Notes: generated by a model from the sequence alone, not told the origin. 49,847 nt of DNA from DATKHF01 sp035510355 (GCA_035510355.1 DATKHF010000010.1:1-49847); one strand, 5' to 3'; shown: positions 15,275-24,844, numbered from the stretch's first letter. Numbers and translations are program-made.

Positions 15275-16555
15275 ATGCAAAGTTTATGTGTTTTGGGCCG
15301 ACAACCAGCGCTAGGTTTAGCAGAACTGGAAAGCTTGTATGGTGCCGACAAGCTACAGCGGTTTGGTGATCGAGCTGTTTTACTCAACGTCGATCCATGC
15401 CTATTAGCCTTTGATCGTCTGGGCGGTAGTATAAAGTTTTGTAAAGTCCTCACCACACTAGACACTATTGATTGGAGAGCCATTGAGAAATTCCTCATTG
15501 AAGTATCACCTGAGCATTCGAAAGCCATCCCGCCGGGTAAAATGCATCTTGGCTTAAGTGTATATGGCTTAAAAATTAGTGCGCAGCGAATCACCGCTAC
15601 GGCCCTGTCAGTTAAAAAGGCCATCCAAATCACAGGCCGCTCAGTCCGTGTTGTTCCTAACCAAGAAGCGGCTCTTAGTAGTGCTCAGGTTATTCATAAT
15701 CACCTAACTGGGCTAAACGGCTGGGAATTAGTTTTTGTGCGCGACGGTAATAAAATTATTTGCGCACAGACCATCAAAGAGCAAGACATCACAGCCTATA
15801 CTCGTCGTGACCGCAATCGACCAAAGCGTGACAGTCGTGTCGGTATGTTACCGCCCAAGCTCTCACAAATCATTATTAATCTCGCTATCGGTACACTACC
15901 TGAAGATAAATTGAAGTCAATTTGCGACATCCCGGCTGGCTCAACGATTCCTCTCCCAAAATTTGAACAAACTATCCTTGATCCGTTTTGCGGCACAGGC
16001 GTCATACTACAAGAGGCTCTACTCATGGGTTATAACGTATTCGGATCCGACAATCAGAAAAAAATGGTTGACTATTCCAACATCAACTTAAACGAATGGC
16101 TACTAACTACAGTGTACCCGCACTTAGAAGGTCGGATAACGTTGACAGTTGGTGATGCCACATCCTATCAATGGAGCAAGTCCCACAATAACAAAAATGA
16201 TAATCTTGGCTTTGAAAAGATAGATACTGTTGCGAGTGAGACTTACCTAGGCCGCCCCTTTATTGCACAGCCATCTACAGAGGTCCTAGCCCAGACTCTT
16301 GCCGATTGTAATGTAATTATCAAAAAATTCTTGAAAAATATTCACGGACAAGTAAGTCCAGGAACTCGTTTCTGTTTGGCTATACCAGCTTGGCAGGTCA
16401 GACCCGATGAATTCAAGCATCTTCCATTAGTTGACTCTCTCGAGGAGTTGGGCTATAATCGAGTGAGTTTTAAATGTGTTCTGGATAGAGACTTGGTCTA
16501 TTATCGACCAGATCAAATCGTCGCTCGAGAACTGCTTGTAATAACAAGGAAATAA
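15275..16555 (+). CDS. Trm11/Trm-G10-like RNA guanine-N2 methyltransferase
   Basis: This 426-aa protein has an N-terminal ferredoxin/THUMP-like part (about 1-170). The methyltransferase domain follows, with the family-typical RRDRNRPKRDSRVGMLPPK stretch (about 177-195) and SAM motif I ILDPFCGTGVILQEALLMG (about 234-252), then GSDNQKKMVDYS. This arrangement is typical of tRNA G10 N2-methyltransferases. The usual N/DPPY catalytic motif is replaced by VASETYLGRPF, so either the motif has diverged or the target differs. It is followed seven bases later by rpmA. The -10 TATACT ends seven bases before the ATG, suggesting a leaderless message. Confidence 0.75.
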   Translation: MQSLCVLGRQPALGLAELESLYGADKLQRFGDRAVLLNVDPCLLAFDRLGGSIKFCKVLTTLDTIDWRAIEKFLIEVSPEHSKAIPPGKMHLGLSVYGLKISAQRITATALSVKKAIQITGRSVRVVPNQEAALSSAQVIHNHLTGLNGWELVFVRDGNKIICAQTIKEQDITAYTRRDRNRPKRDSRVGMLPPKLSQIIINLAIGTLPEDKLKSICDIPAGSTIPLPKFEQTILDPFCGTGVILQEALLMGYNVFGSDNQKKMVDYSNINLNEWLLTTVYPHLEGRITLTVGDATSYQWSKSHNNKNDNLGFEKIDTVASETYLGRPFIAQPSTEVLAQTLADCNVIIKKFLKNIHGQVSPGTRFCLAIPAWQVRPDEFKHLPLVDSLEELGYNRVSFKCVLDRDLVYYRPDQIVARELLVITRK

Positions 16556-16561
16556 TTAACT

Positions 16562-16834
16562 ATGTCACATGTCAAAGCCGGCGGTACTGCCAAAAACGTC
16601 CACGATAGCCCAGGCCAACGTCTAGGCATCAAGCTATACGGTGGTGAAAAAGTTAAAACTGGTCAAGTTATTGTCCGTCAAGTCGGCATGACCAAACGCG
16701 CTGGTGCCGGCACAAAGCTCAGTCGCAATTATACAATCCACGCTGAAAAAGATGGAGTCGTAGCCTACAATACTCGAAAAGTTCGTCGTTTCACTGGTAA
16801 AACAGTTCGTCGCACCGAAGTAACTGTTGAATAA
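16562..16834 (+). CDS. rpmA: 50S ribosomal protein L27
   Basis: This 90-aa protein begins SHVKAGGTAKNVHDSPGQRLG, the conserved L27 tail that reaches toward the peptidyl-transferase centre, and continues with QVIVRQVGMTKRAGAG. There is no cleavable Firmicutes-type extension. The usual partner rplU (L21) is not upstream; the gene instead follows the RNA methyltransferase, so both plus-strand genes concern RNA or the ribosome. Confidence 0.95.
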   Translation: MSHVKAGGTAKNVHDSPGQRLGIKLYGGEKVKTGQVIVRQVGMTKRAGAGTKLSRNYTIHAEKDGVVAYNTRKVRRFTGKTVRRTEVTVE

Positions 16835-16865
16835 ACCTTATTGAGCAACTCTGTTTCAGATTCTC

Positions 16866-17294
16866 CTACATACCGAGATGATGCTTAACACTAGCGACGA
16901 CATCAGCTATTTCCACTTGAGATTTTACAAGGTAATCATCAGCCCCAAGTGACTCTGCACGGTCTTTATCGCTTTCTTGGCTCAAAGCCGTAAGTACAAT
17001 GACTTTAAGATTAGTGGTCTCAGGTGTATTACGAAATATATCAAGGACGTCAAAACCATTAACTTTCGGCATCATGACATCGAGCAGTACTAAATCAGGA
17101 TGAAAACTAATGGCAATTGCTAAAGCATCTTCACCATTAGCTACACGACGAACATTAAAGCCCTCGGCCTTCAGGCGCTCGATATAGGCCAACGATAGCG
17201 CATCATCATCTTCCACCATTAGAATGCGCTTAGAAGGCGTCATTGATGGTGTTTTGACTGGTTCGGCGGCTGGATTTGATGGTTTCTGATCCAT
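16866..17294 (-). CDS. Stand-alone response-regulator receiver protein
   Basis: This 142-aa protein has a Pro/Thr-rich N-terminal tail (about 1-22) and a complete CheY-like receiver domain: ILMVEDDD (E28, D29, D30), phospho-acceptor D72 in DLVLLDVMMPKVNGFDVL, T102 and K124. No output domain follows. It starts five bases after pyrG and is probably co-transcribed with it. Unlike the receiver near recO, all catalytic residues are intact. No cognate kinase is adjacent. Confidence 0.9.
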   Translation of the reverse strand: MDQKPSNPAAEPVKTPSMTPSKRILMVEDDDALSLAYIERLKAEGFNVRRVANGEDALAIAISFHPDLVLLDVMMPKVNGFDVLDIFRNTPETTNLKVIVLTALSQESDKDRAESLGADDYLVKSQVEIADVVASVKHHLGM

Positions 17295-17299
17295 TACTC

Positions 17300-18925
17300 T
17301 TACCCTAGCCTTTTAGTATGGTTTCGCAATAAAGCCCCGACAAACCCATTAAAGAGCGGATGTGGCCGGTTTGGTCGTGATTTAAATTCTGGATGGAATT
17401 GGCTGGCTACAAAAAATGGATGATTGATGCCTTCTATTATTTCCACGAGTTGCTTGCCAGGATTTTTCCCGGCCACACGAATCCCCCATTTTTCATAGAG
17501 ATCAACGTAGGCATTATTACATTCGCCACGGTGTCTATGTCGTTCAACAATTTTAGTCTTGCCATATAGTTTTGCAGCTAGACTGTTTTTAACGAGTTCA
17601 CACTCATAATTACCAAGTCGCATAGTACCGCCAGTATTTTCTTTACCTTGTTGATCTGTCATAGTGTTGATAACTAACTCGGATGCATTTGCATCAAGTT
17701 CAAAACTTGTAGCTTTGCTAAGGCCAGCATTACGAGCCGCGCCGACAACTGCCATTTGTAGACCTAAGCATAGTCCTAAATAAGGAAGTTTATTGGACAG
17801 ACAGAATTGGGCAGCCTTAATCTTACCTTCCAAGCCACGAACACCAAAACCACCAGGCACCACAACACCGTCAAAGTTTCGTAGCGCTAAACTAATATCA
17901 GCGCCGGGTTTATCAAATTCTTCAGCATTTATCCACGTAATATCAATGTTGCAATCGTTGTGCCAAGCTGCTGCCTTCAACGCTTCAAAAACTGACATAT
18001 ATGTATCAGCGTTATCCATATATTTAGCTACAAAACCGATACTAACTGTACGGTCATATTCCGTAGTCGCTCGCTCTACCACCGCCCGCCAGGCTTTGAG
18101 GGACGATTTACTTTCCTTAAGATCCAATTGCTGACATATCTCATGTGCAATACCAGTGTCCTCGAGCGTTAAAGGAACTTGATAGATGGTCGAAGCGTTT
18201 GGTAACAACGCTATAGCTTTCTCGGAGACCCCACAAAATAGACTGAGTTTACGTTTTACTCCATCCTGAGCCGGTATTTCGCTTCGTGCCACGAGTATAT
18301 CAGGCGTGATGCCTAAGCCTCGCAGATCACGCACAGAGTTCTGTGCTGGTTTGGTCTTCGTCTCCTGGCTTGCCCCCAAAAACGGTAGATAAACAACGTG
18401 CACATATAGACAATTCTCTCGGCCAACTTTTAGCCCTAGCTCTCGAATTGCCTCAATAAAACTAAGCGATTCGTAATCACCAACTGTTCCGCCTATTTCA
18501 ACAATATGGACATCATACCCTCCACCAGCTTTTATAATCCAGTCTTGAATCGCTCCCGTTAAATGAGGAATAATCTGAACATCATCACCATCAAACTTTC
18601 CGGCTCGTTCATCCTGGATTAATTTCAGTAATACACGGCCACTCATTAGCGAACTGGCAGAGGTCATCTCTTCATCGACAAATCGCTCATAATGACCAAG
18701 ATCGAGATCAGTCTCGGCGCCATCTTTAGTCACGAAACATTCGCCATGCTCACGCGGATTAAGTAATCCTGCATCAACGTTGAGATAGGGATCACACTTT
18801 TGGAGATTAACACGCAGGCCGCGAGCTTTTAAAAGATTGCCGATTGAAGCGGCGGTAATACCTTTTCCGAGTCCAGAAAGCACACCACCTGTCACGAATA
18901 TATACTTAGTTGGTCGTTTGGCCAC
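17300..18925 (-). CDS. pyrG: CTP synthase
   Basis: This 541-aa enzyme makes CTP from UTP with glutamine and ATP. The synthase domain (about 1-270) opens with KYIFVTGGVLSGLGKGITAASIG and contains EIGGTVGDYESLSFIEAIRE. The class I glutaminase domain (about 300-540) has the nucleophile in LGLCLGLQMAV and the catalytic His-Glu in SQFHPEFKSRP. A GTG start at 18925 follows a GAGAGGTG Shine-Dalgarno sequence. The receiver gene follows. Confidence 0.97.
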   Translation of the reverse strand: MAKRPTKYIFVTGGVLSGLGKGITAASIGNLLKARGLRVNLQKCDPYLNVDAGLLNPREHGECFVTKDGAETDLDLGHYERFVDEEMTSASSLMSGRVLLKLIQDERAGKFDGDDVQIIPHLTGAIQDWIIKAGGGYDVHIVEIGGTVGDYESLSFIEAIRELGLKVGRENCLYVHVVYLPFLGASQETKTKPAQNSVRDLRGLGITPDILVARSEIPAQDGVKRKLSLFCGVSEKAIALLPNASTIYQVPLTLEDTGIAHEICQQLDLKESKSSLKAWRAVVERATTEYDRTVSIGFVAKYMDNADTYMSVFEALKAAAWHNDCNIDITWINAEEFDKPGADISLALRNFDGVVVPGGFGVRGLEGKIKAAQFCLSNKLPYLGLCLGLQMAVVGAARNAGLSKATSFELDANASELVINTMTDQQGKENTGGTMRLGNYECELVKNSLAAKLYGKTKIVERHRHRGECNNAYVDLYEKWGIRVAGKNPGKQLVEIIEGINHPFFVASQFHPEFKSRPNRPHPLFNGFVGALLRNHTKRLG

Positions 18926-18992
18926 CTATCACCTCTCTTGTTTACACTTGATAGTAGCGCATTTTGCACCTCAGGCGCAAGCATAAAATAAC

Positions 18993-20219
18993 CTAGTGTG
19001 ACTGTAGATATTGAATAGCGGCCGTCATTTGGAGATCTTGGCCAGCGGTGACTTGAGCTGGAGTAAGTTGCACAACCTTGTCAGGCGTAATACCTTTGTG
19101 ATTAATGTTTTGCCCATTCGGACGGTACCAGCTAGCAATAGTAACTTTGAGCTCAGCCCCACCAGCTAAGTTGTTAACTTGCTGAACTACACCTTTGCCA
19201 TAACTTTTTGTACCAATTATATAGGCGGCGTTATTGTCATGTAATGCACCGCCTGTAATCTCGGCGGCGCTAGCTGTGCCAGAATTAATCAAGACTACAG
19301 TTGGTATGCCTTTCAGTAAATCGTTGCCAGTTGATGTATATGTTTGAACAACTACGTTATTCGTTTTTTCCTGCAGAATCATCTGTCCAGCAGGCAGCCA
19401 TAGACTCGAAACGTTTACTGCAGCGTTCACTTCTCCACCCGGATTATCACGTAAATCCAGGATAATTCCTTTTACGTCAGCTCCTTGAAACTTCTTAGCC
19501 GCTTGCTGAGCTAGCTGTGAAGTATCATCACTAAATTGATTAATCTGGATATAACCGATATTTCCGGGTAAAATCTGAGAGTTTACACTTGGTACTGTAA
19601 TGTCAGCGCGAGTAATTGTGATGTTGAGTTGTTGCTGACCCCGTAGAATTTGGAGAGACACTTTGCTGCCAGTGGGACCACGAATTTCATTAACTGCCGC
19701 ATCAGCCGTAATACCACTAGTACTCTTACCATTTATGGCAGTGATGAGGTCTTTAGGCTGTAGTCCAGCCTTAGCAGCTGGCGTACCAGCTAAAGGTGCG
19801 ATTATTTCTAAAGTATTGTTAGAGTTCTCGCCGAGTTGTGCGCCGATACCACTGAAAGAGCCCTGTAACTCGTTATTGAATTGTTTAGCTTGAGAAGCAT
19901 TGAAATATTCGGTATATGGATCATTCGTAGACTGCGCAAGTCCTGATTTGAGCCCATCAAGCAATTGGTTTGTAGTAAGCTTGCCGTTATATTGGCTTTT
20001 AAGAATTTGGTATACCTGATTCACGGAGGAGTAATTGAGCTGATTTGGCAGACTGTTGTTCTGGCCAGATCCAGAATGCCAACTAATCTGACCATTGCCG
20101 ACATTGACGCCCAGACCAAAGATGGCAACGGCAATAACCGCGATACCAGCAGTCTTCCAGCTGAACCACGATGCAGGCTTACCTGTTCGAGCTTTTTTTG
20201 TGTCACTGTCAGACGCCAC
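18993..20219 (-). CDS. S41-family carboxyl-terminal processing protease (CtpA/B-like)
   Basis: This 408-aa exported protease has an N-terminal anchor (about 22-42) and a PDZ domain (about 115-200). The S41 catalytic domain has Ser317 in INSGTASAAE and Lys342 in SYGKGVVQ, with GIILDLRDNPGG in between. Such proteases cut C-termini of envelope proteins, often cell-wall hydrolases or their regulators. It starts with GTG at 20219 behind GGAG, about 80 bases after the CHAP hydrolase gene on the same strand. A role in trimming that hydrolase is plausible but inferred. Confidence 0.92.
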   Translation of the reverse strand: MASDSDTKKARTGKPASWFSWKTAGIAVIAVAIFGLGVNVGNGQISWHSGSGQNNSLPNQLNYSSVNQVYQILKSQYNGKLTTNQLLDGLKSGLAQSTNDPYTEYFNASQAKQFNNELQGSFSGIGAQLGENSNNTLEIIAPLAGTPAAKAGLQPKDLITAINGKSTSGITADAAVNEIRGPTGSKVSLQILRGQQQLNITITRADITVPSVNSQILPGNIGYIQINQFSDDTSQLAQQAAKKFQGADVKGIILDLRDNPGGEVNAAVNVSSLWLPAGQMILQEKTNNVVVQTYTSTGNDLLKGIPTVVLINSGTASAAEITGGALHDNNAAYIIGTKSYGKGVVQQVNNLAGGAELKVTIASWYRPNGQNINHKGITPDKVVQLTPAQVTAGQDLQMTAAIQYLQSH

Positions 20220-20300
20220 GTGTTTTTTTACTCCACTCGATTAATATACTTTTATTGTACCCTATTGTGCATCAAATTCCGCTGAAGAGAATACTTAATC

Positions 20301-21512
20301 TTAATGGATGTAGTAAAAGCCAGCTGATGATCGTTGTAAGGCAAAGAAGTGGCCATTATAATCATCATTCATACTTATAGTATCGATCTCACCAGCCGGG
20401 ACAGTACTGCCCCCATAAGATTCACCGGGTATTGCAACCACAATCATAACGTGCCCAAAAGGACCAGATGTATCGACTGCTATAGCACCGTCAGCTGGCG
20501 TGTGATCAACAGGACGGTTGGCAGTGAATGCCCATTGATTCGCATTACCGGTTACGTAGAAGCCAGTATGACCAGACTCTTGAGTCGTAAAGTACCAAAA
20601 GGCAAAAGATGTACATTCTCGGTTCGGGAAGCCACCGTACGTGGTTAGGCTATCTTGACTGGCATTACACCAATTCTGTGGGTAGCCACCTGTAGGAGCA
20701 CTAGAAGAAGGGCCGGTGTACCAAGGAGAAGGAGTCCCGCAAGCACCGCCTACGCCACCCCCAGCAGGAGGACTGATTGAAGATATACCACTCTCGTTAA
20801 TCGCTACCTGTTGAGCTTCTAGAGCAGAAATCTGACTCTGATTGGCCTGGATCTGTTGGTTATACTGATCTTGTTGTCCCTGGTTGTACGACAGCAGCTG
20901 TTGCTGTTGGGCCTGGTCAGAGGTTAGTTGATTGTTCTGTGTCTGCTGAACGGCCAAAAGCTGATCAACTTGATCCTTTTGATCAGTGAGTTGATTCTCT
21001 AATTGGCTGATCTCGGTAAGCGAGGTTTGAACTTTGCCCTGCACTGCATTTCGGTAAGTCTCAGCGTTAACGAAATCACTAAGATTTTTACTGCTTGCTA
21101 ACTCTTCAAGCATAGACATTTGTCCCGCCACATACATAGTCTTAATGTCATCGCCAAGAATTTGTTTTTGCTGATTAAGCTCCACTTGATCAGCTTGAAT
21201 TTGTGTCTGTAGTTGATCTTGTTGCGCTTGACTTGCGGCAATCGCACCTTGGATGGCACTAATTTGTGTCTGTAGTGTACTAATTGCATTCTGATAACTA
21301 GTGGCTTGCAGCTGCAGTGAGTTGACACTGGATTGAGTCTGAACATTTTGGTTACTAAGAGCGTTGATCTGATCCTGAATACTATCAGCCCCGACAATTG
21401 GCGCTGCTATAAAACACACTGCAAAAAAACTAGCAACTGTAATAATCGCCGGGGTTTTCAGAACCTGACGTAATAGAGTATATTTGGCTGTTTTTAGTTC
21501 TTTTGATCTCAT
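20301..21512 (-). CDS. Coiled-coil CHAP-domain peptidoglycan hydrolase (PcsB-like)
   Basis: The protein has a signal sequence, a long Gln-rich coiled coil (about 45-240 from this start), a Gly/Ser/Pro linker and a C-terminal CHAP amidase/endopeptidase domain. The CHAP catalytic Cys is in RECTSFAFWYF and the His in GPFGHVMIVV. This is the architecture of PcsB, which FtsEX activates to split septal peptidoglycan, and ftsX and ftsE lie directly upstream. I chose the ATG at 21512: the longer frame starts at 21545, but that ATG overlaps the predicted -10 box (TATGCT, 21541-21546). Confidence 0.88.
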   Translation of the reverse strand: MRSKELKTAKYTLLRQVLKTPAIITVASFFAVCFIAAPIVGADSIQDQINALSNQNVQTQSSVNSLQLQATSYQNAISTLQTQISAIQGAIAASQAQQDQLQTQIQADQVELNQQKQILGDDIKTMYVAGQMSMLEELASSKNLSDFVNAETYRNAVQGKVQTSLTEISQLENQLTDQKDQVDQLLAVQQTQNNQLTSDQAQQQQLLSYNQGQQDQYNQQIQANQSQISALEAQQVAINESGISSISPPAGGGVGGACGTPSPWYTGPSSSAPTGGYPQNWCNASQDSLTTYGGFPNRECTSFAFWYFTTQESGHTGFYVTGNANQWAFTANRPVDHTPADGAIAVDTSGPFGHVMIVVAIPGESYGGSTVPAGEIDTISMNDDYNGHFFALQRSSAGFYYIH

Positions 21513-21540
21513 ACTTTTTATGTTTTTTATGAGTGATTTC

Positions 21541-21570
21541 AGCATAACATACCCCGCAAGTACTTGTAAA
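21541..21570 (-). promoter_or_regulatory. Promoter of the CHAP hydrolase
   Basis: Minus strand: TTTACA (21565-21570), 18-base spacer, TATGCT (21541-21546). It would let the hydrolase be expressed separately from ftsEX, and it decides for the downstream start codon at 21512. Confidence 0.5.
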
Positions 21571-21645
21571 CATTACGCTCTTAAATATTTACCGACTTGT
21601 AGATGACGACTACTATCTACTAAGCCAGTTTGAAGATGTATTTGA

Positions 21646-22596
21646 TTATTGAGCTGGTTTGAGTTTCAGATACCGTCGGGTCGCAATTATAGATGAAACG
21701 GCTCCAATTAGAATACCAATAGCAATTTGCAATGTCAAAAGTATCCAAAAATGCCCCCTAAAGAATTGGTCTGCATAACTGATGTCCAACAGACCAAGAC
21801 TACTAGCCTGCAGAGTCGACGATGAGCCAATAAATAATATGTATATAATCAGTACCGATATGCTGGCTGAAACTATCCCATAAAGCATACTTTCGACCAC
21901 AAATGGCCCGCGAATGTACCAAGGATTAGCACCAAGCAGACGCATAATACTGATTTCATCACGTCGATTAAATATGGCCATGCGTATGGTATTAAATATA
22001 ATCAGTACCGAAATTAGAGCAAAAACTATTACAGCGACTACACCAGCCTCACGGATAATATTCGTAGCATGCGAAATTTTATCAATAGCAGCTTTACGAT
22101 CCCCCGAATAAGACGTGCCAGCTTGCGGATCCTGGAGTTTAATATTTTGTGGTGTATCTAAGAAATCTTTAATATTCTGTATCTTACTCGTATCGTATGG
22201 ATCAATTTGGATGCTTGCCGGTAATGGATTTCCGGTTTCATCAATAGCTTGCTGTAATTGGGTATTGCCTGCATTCTCAGCTTTATACTCTGCCAGGGCT
22301 TGGTCCTTAGATATATAGCTGACACTTTTAACATTTGGCAGCTTCTCTAGTTCAGATATAAGAGTATTTCGCTGCTGCTGAGTCACTGAATCACTGAGGT
22401 AAACTGAGATGTTTATCTTATTAGTAATTTGGACTATGGTGTTGCGGAAAGTAGCATTGGCCACAATAGAGAACAAAATTATAGTGAGCGTTACCACCAT
22501 AACTGCCATAGCAGCACCGGCCAGCGATAAATTTCGAGCAGAGTTTACGAAGCCCGTACGAATAACACGTGATAAGGTCAGTAACCTATGGTTCAT
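21646..22596 (-). CDS. ftsX: FtsX, membrane subunit of the FtsEX complex
   Basis: This 316-aa protein has the FtsX layout: a cytoplasmic start, TM1 (about 25-48), a large outside loop with VYLSDSVTQQQRNTLISELEKLPNVKSV, then three more membrane segments in a FtsX/MacB domain. IFNRRDEISIMRLLGANPWYIRGPF lies before TM3. The outside loop is what binds PcsB-type hydrolases. The start overlaps the ftsE stop by four bases (ATGA). Confidence 0.95.
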   Translation of the reverse strand: MNHRLLTLSRVIRTGFVNSARNLSLAGAAMAVMVVTLTIILFSIVANATFRNTIVQITNKINISVYLSDSVTQQQRNTLISELEKLPNVKSVSYISKDQALAEYKAENAGNTQLQQAIDETGNPLPASIQIDPYDTSKIQNIKDFLDTPQNIKLQDPQAGTSYSGDRKAAIDKISHATNIIREAGVVAVIVFALISVLIIFNTIRMAIFNRRDEISIMRLLGANPWYIRGPFVVESMLYGIVSASISVLIIYILFIGSSSTLQASSLGLLDISYADQFFRGHFWILLTLQIAIGILIGAVSSIIATRRYLKLKPAQ

Positions 22597-23276
22597 ATTT
22601 TATATTCGGCATTAGCGCGATCACTTGATACTTTACCATGCTGAAGCGTGACAACACGACGCTTCAAGCGGTTAACAATATCTTGGTTATGAGTGGTTAA
22701 AAGAACGGTTGTCCCAAAGCGATTGATTTTTTCTAGCACCTTTATGACATCCCAAGCGTGTTTTGGGTCTAGATTGCCGGTCGGCTCATCAGCTATCAAG
22801 ATCTTAGGTTGTCGAACAATGGCTCTAGCAATCGCTACTCGCTGGCGTTCTCCACCCGAAAGCTCCAATGGCATGTTCTTTTCTTTACCCTTAAGGTTTA
22901 CTATGTCTAGTACCTTCGGTACTGTTTGTTGAATCTCGCGGTTACCCATCCCCACGATTTCAAGCGCAAAAGCCACATTCTCGTAGACGTTGCGATTTGG
23001 TAAAAGTTTAAAGTCTTGGAAAACAACACCAATTTTACGGCGTAGTAATGGAATATCCTTTTCACTTAATTTATCATAGTCAATTCCACCAACAATAATC
23101 TTGCCACTCGTAGGTTTCTCTTCTCGAGTCAAAAGTCGTAGTAATGTGGTTTTGCCAGCCCCGCTCTGCCCTACAACGATTACAAATTCCTTAGGTTCAA
23201 CGTGTAGATTGACCCGGTCAAGCGCCGCGCCCATATTACGACTATATGTCTTGGTTACCCTGTCAAGCAGAATCAT
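22593..23276 (-). CDS. ftsE: FtsE, ATPase subunit of the FtsEX complex
   Basis: This 227-aa ABC ATPase has Walker A GQSGAGKTT (36-44), the Q-loop FQDFKLLPN, signature LSGGERQRV (139-147), Walker B with ADEPTGNLD, and an H-loop LTTHNQD. FtsE drives conformational change in FtsX to switch septal hydrolases on. The -10 TATAAT (23284-23289, minus) ends seven bases before the ATG, so the operon mRNA looks leaderless. Confidence 0.96.
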   Translation of the reverse strand: MILLDRVTKTYSRNMGAALDRVNLHVEPKEFVIVVGQSGAGKTTLLRLLTREEKPTSGKIIVGGIDYDKLSEKDIPLLRRKIGVVFQDFKLLPNRNVYENVAFALEIVGMGNREIQQTVPKVLDIVNLKGKEKNMPLELSGGERQRVAIARAIVRQPKILIADEPTGNLDPKHAWDVIKVLEKINRFGTTVLLTTHNQDIVNRLKRRVVTLQHGKVSSDRANAEYKI

Positions 23277-23319
23277 TAGCTATATTATAACAAACCTCTA
23301 GAGCCTATGCCATAAAGGA

Positions 23320-23691
23320 TCAGTCTAATTTTTCTAGCAACCAAGCAACCGCAGAATCACGGTCAGCGAAAATTTTAGTATTAGCTGACTTACCCATAGC
23401 CAAGATTATTGCCTTCGTTATTTCTGCTAAAAATTTACCTGCACCGAAAACAGCTATTTTCTCGTAATTTATAGATTCAAGTATTTCCATTGCTGCCTTG
23501 TTGGTATCCGGGGTATAGTTTTTCTGTTTACTGATATCCAGTAGGCCAAGGCGTCTTTTGCCTTTTTTTTGTAAACCGTCGAGTATATCAATAGCATCGA
23601 CTTTAAGATTCTCAAATGTCATGTAGGTCTGTTCGCCTTCTATGATGACTTCAACATAGCCTTGGGGATTATAGAAAATTCTGTTAGCCAT
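23320..23691 (-). CDS. STAS / SpoIIAA-like domain protein
   Basis: This small protein (123 aa from the start chosen) begins ANRIFYNPQGYVEV and has an alternating beta/alpha pattern like SpoIIAA-like or STAS domains (KVDAIDILDGL, RLGLLDISKQKNYT, KIAVFGAGKFLAEITKAII). Its role is unknown. The frame runs 14 codons further upstream, but an extended -10 box TGCTACAAT (TACAAT at 23707-23712, minus) falls inside that stretch, so the ATG at 23691 is the better start. It lies between prfB and ftsE. Confidence 0.65.
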   Translation of the reverse strand: MANRIFYNPQGYVEVIIEGEQTYMTFENLKVDAIDILDGLQKKGKRRLGLLDISKQKNYTPDTNKAAMEILESINYEKIAVFGAGKFLAEITKAIILAMGKSANTKIFADRDSAVAWLLEKLD

Positions 23692-23758
23692 AATGGGTTC
23701 AATAAAATTGTAGCATAAAATGGCATGACTCAAGTTGATTTACGTGAGATGCGAAGGT

Positions 23759-24844
23759 TTACTCATTCACGTTTTGATCGAGGTAAGCATCAATAAAACC
23801 CCCTAAATTACCGTCAAGAACGGCATCTGGATCAGAAGACTCATATTTAGTTCGTAAATCCTTTACCTGTTTATAGGGGTGTAGTACATAGCTGCGTATT
23901 TGATTTCCCCACTCTGCTGATTGATTAATGCCTTTTAATTCACTAAGTTTTTCTTTATGCTGCTCCAATTGAAGTCGAGCAAGACGAGACCGCAAAATCG
24001 TAAATGCAGTTTCTTTATTCTGTAACTGGCTACGTTCATTCTGAATAGCAACGCTTATACCGGTTGGGACGTGCGTAATACGAACTGCTGAATCGGTAGT
24101 ATTCACGCTTTGACCACCATGACCGCCACTCCGATAAACATCAATGCGAAGGTCTTTATCGTCCAGCTCTAGTTCTTCCGGCTTATCAATCTTTGGTAAT
24201 ACGTCAGCCTTAGCAAAACTGGTTTCGCGAGATGACGCCGAGTTGAAAGGGCTCAATCTTACAAGCCGATGGACTCCATGCTCTCCCCTAAGCTTCCCGT
24301 ATGCAAAAGGACCACTTATTTCAATAACAGCACTTTTAAGGCCAGCTTCTTCACCTGGCGATTCATCAACTGTTCTAACGTTATAATCATTTTTCTCAGC
24401 CCAACGCACATACATTCTGAATAACATTTGTGTCCAATCTTGAGCATCGGTTCCGCCAGCTCCAGCATACAAATTCACAATTGCATCCCGTTCATCGTAT
24501 GGACCGTTGAATTTTAAATCAGTCTTCAATTCGGTGAGATTAGATTGAGAGACCTTGAGCTGTTTAGCTAGATCTGGCACTATACTCGTATCGTTAAGTT
24601 CGCTTAACTCGAATATATCTTGCATAGAACGTTGCAGCTGTTGCCATGGCTCTATGCGCTTTGCAAGCTTAGATAGCTGTTTGATAAGCTCCTGAGCAGC
24701 CACATTATTGTCCCATAGATCAGGTGCGCTTATACGCTCGTCTAATTCAGATTTCTGTTGCAACAAATCAGTAAAATTTATCTTCTCTAACGCTTTATCT
24801 AGGTCCTTCTGGAGAGCTCTTACCTGTAACTGGATATCATCCAT
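23759..24844 (-). CDS. prfB: Peptide chain release factor 2
   Basis: RF2 ends translation at UAA and UGA. The recognition tripeptide SPF (about 198-200, in VRLSPFNSA) and the catalytic GGQ (about 243-245, YRSGGHGGQSVNTTDSAVR) are both present. I chose the ATG at 24844 (361 aa), with GAGGT seven bases upstream; the frame opens at a GTG at 24868. The frame is continuous, so the programmed +1 frameshift that autoregulates RF2 in many bacteria is absent. Presence of RF2 argues for UGA as a normal stop. It follows the M16 peptidase gene. Confidence 0.95.
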   Translation of the reverse strand: MDDIQLQVRALQKDLDKALEKINFTDLLQQKSELDERISAPDLWDNNVAAQELIKQLSKLAKRIEPWQQLQRSMQDIFELSELNDTSIVPDLAKQLKVSQSNLTELKTDLKFNGPYDERDAIVNLYAGAGGTDAQDWTQMLFRMYVRWAEKNDYNVRTVDESPGEEAGLKSAVIEISGPFAYGKLRGEHGVHRLVRLSPFNSASSRETSFAKADVLPKIDKPEELELDDKDLRIDVYRSGGHGGQSVNTTDSAVRITHVPTGISVAIQNERSQLQNKETAFTILRSRLARLQLEQHKEKLSELKGINQSAEWGNQIRSYVLHPYKQVKDLRTKYESSDPDAVLDGNLGGFIDAYLDQNVNE

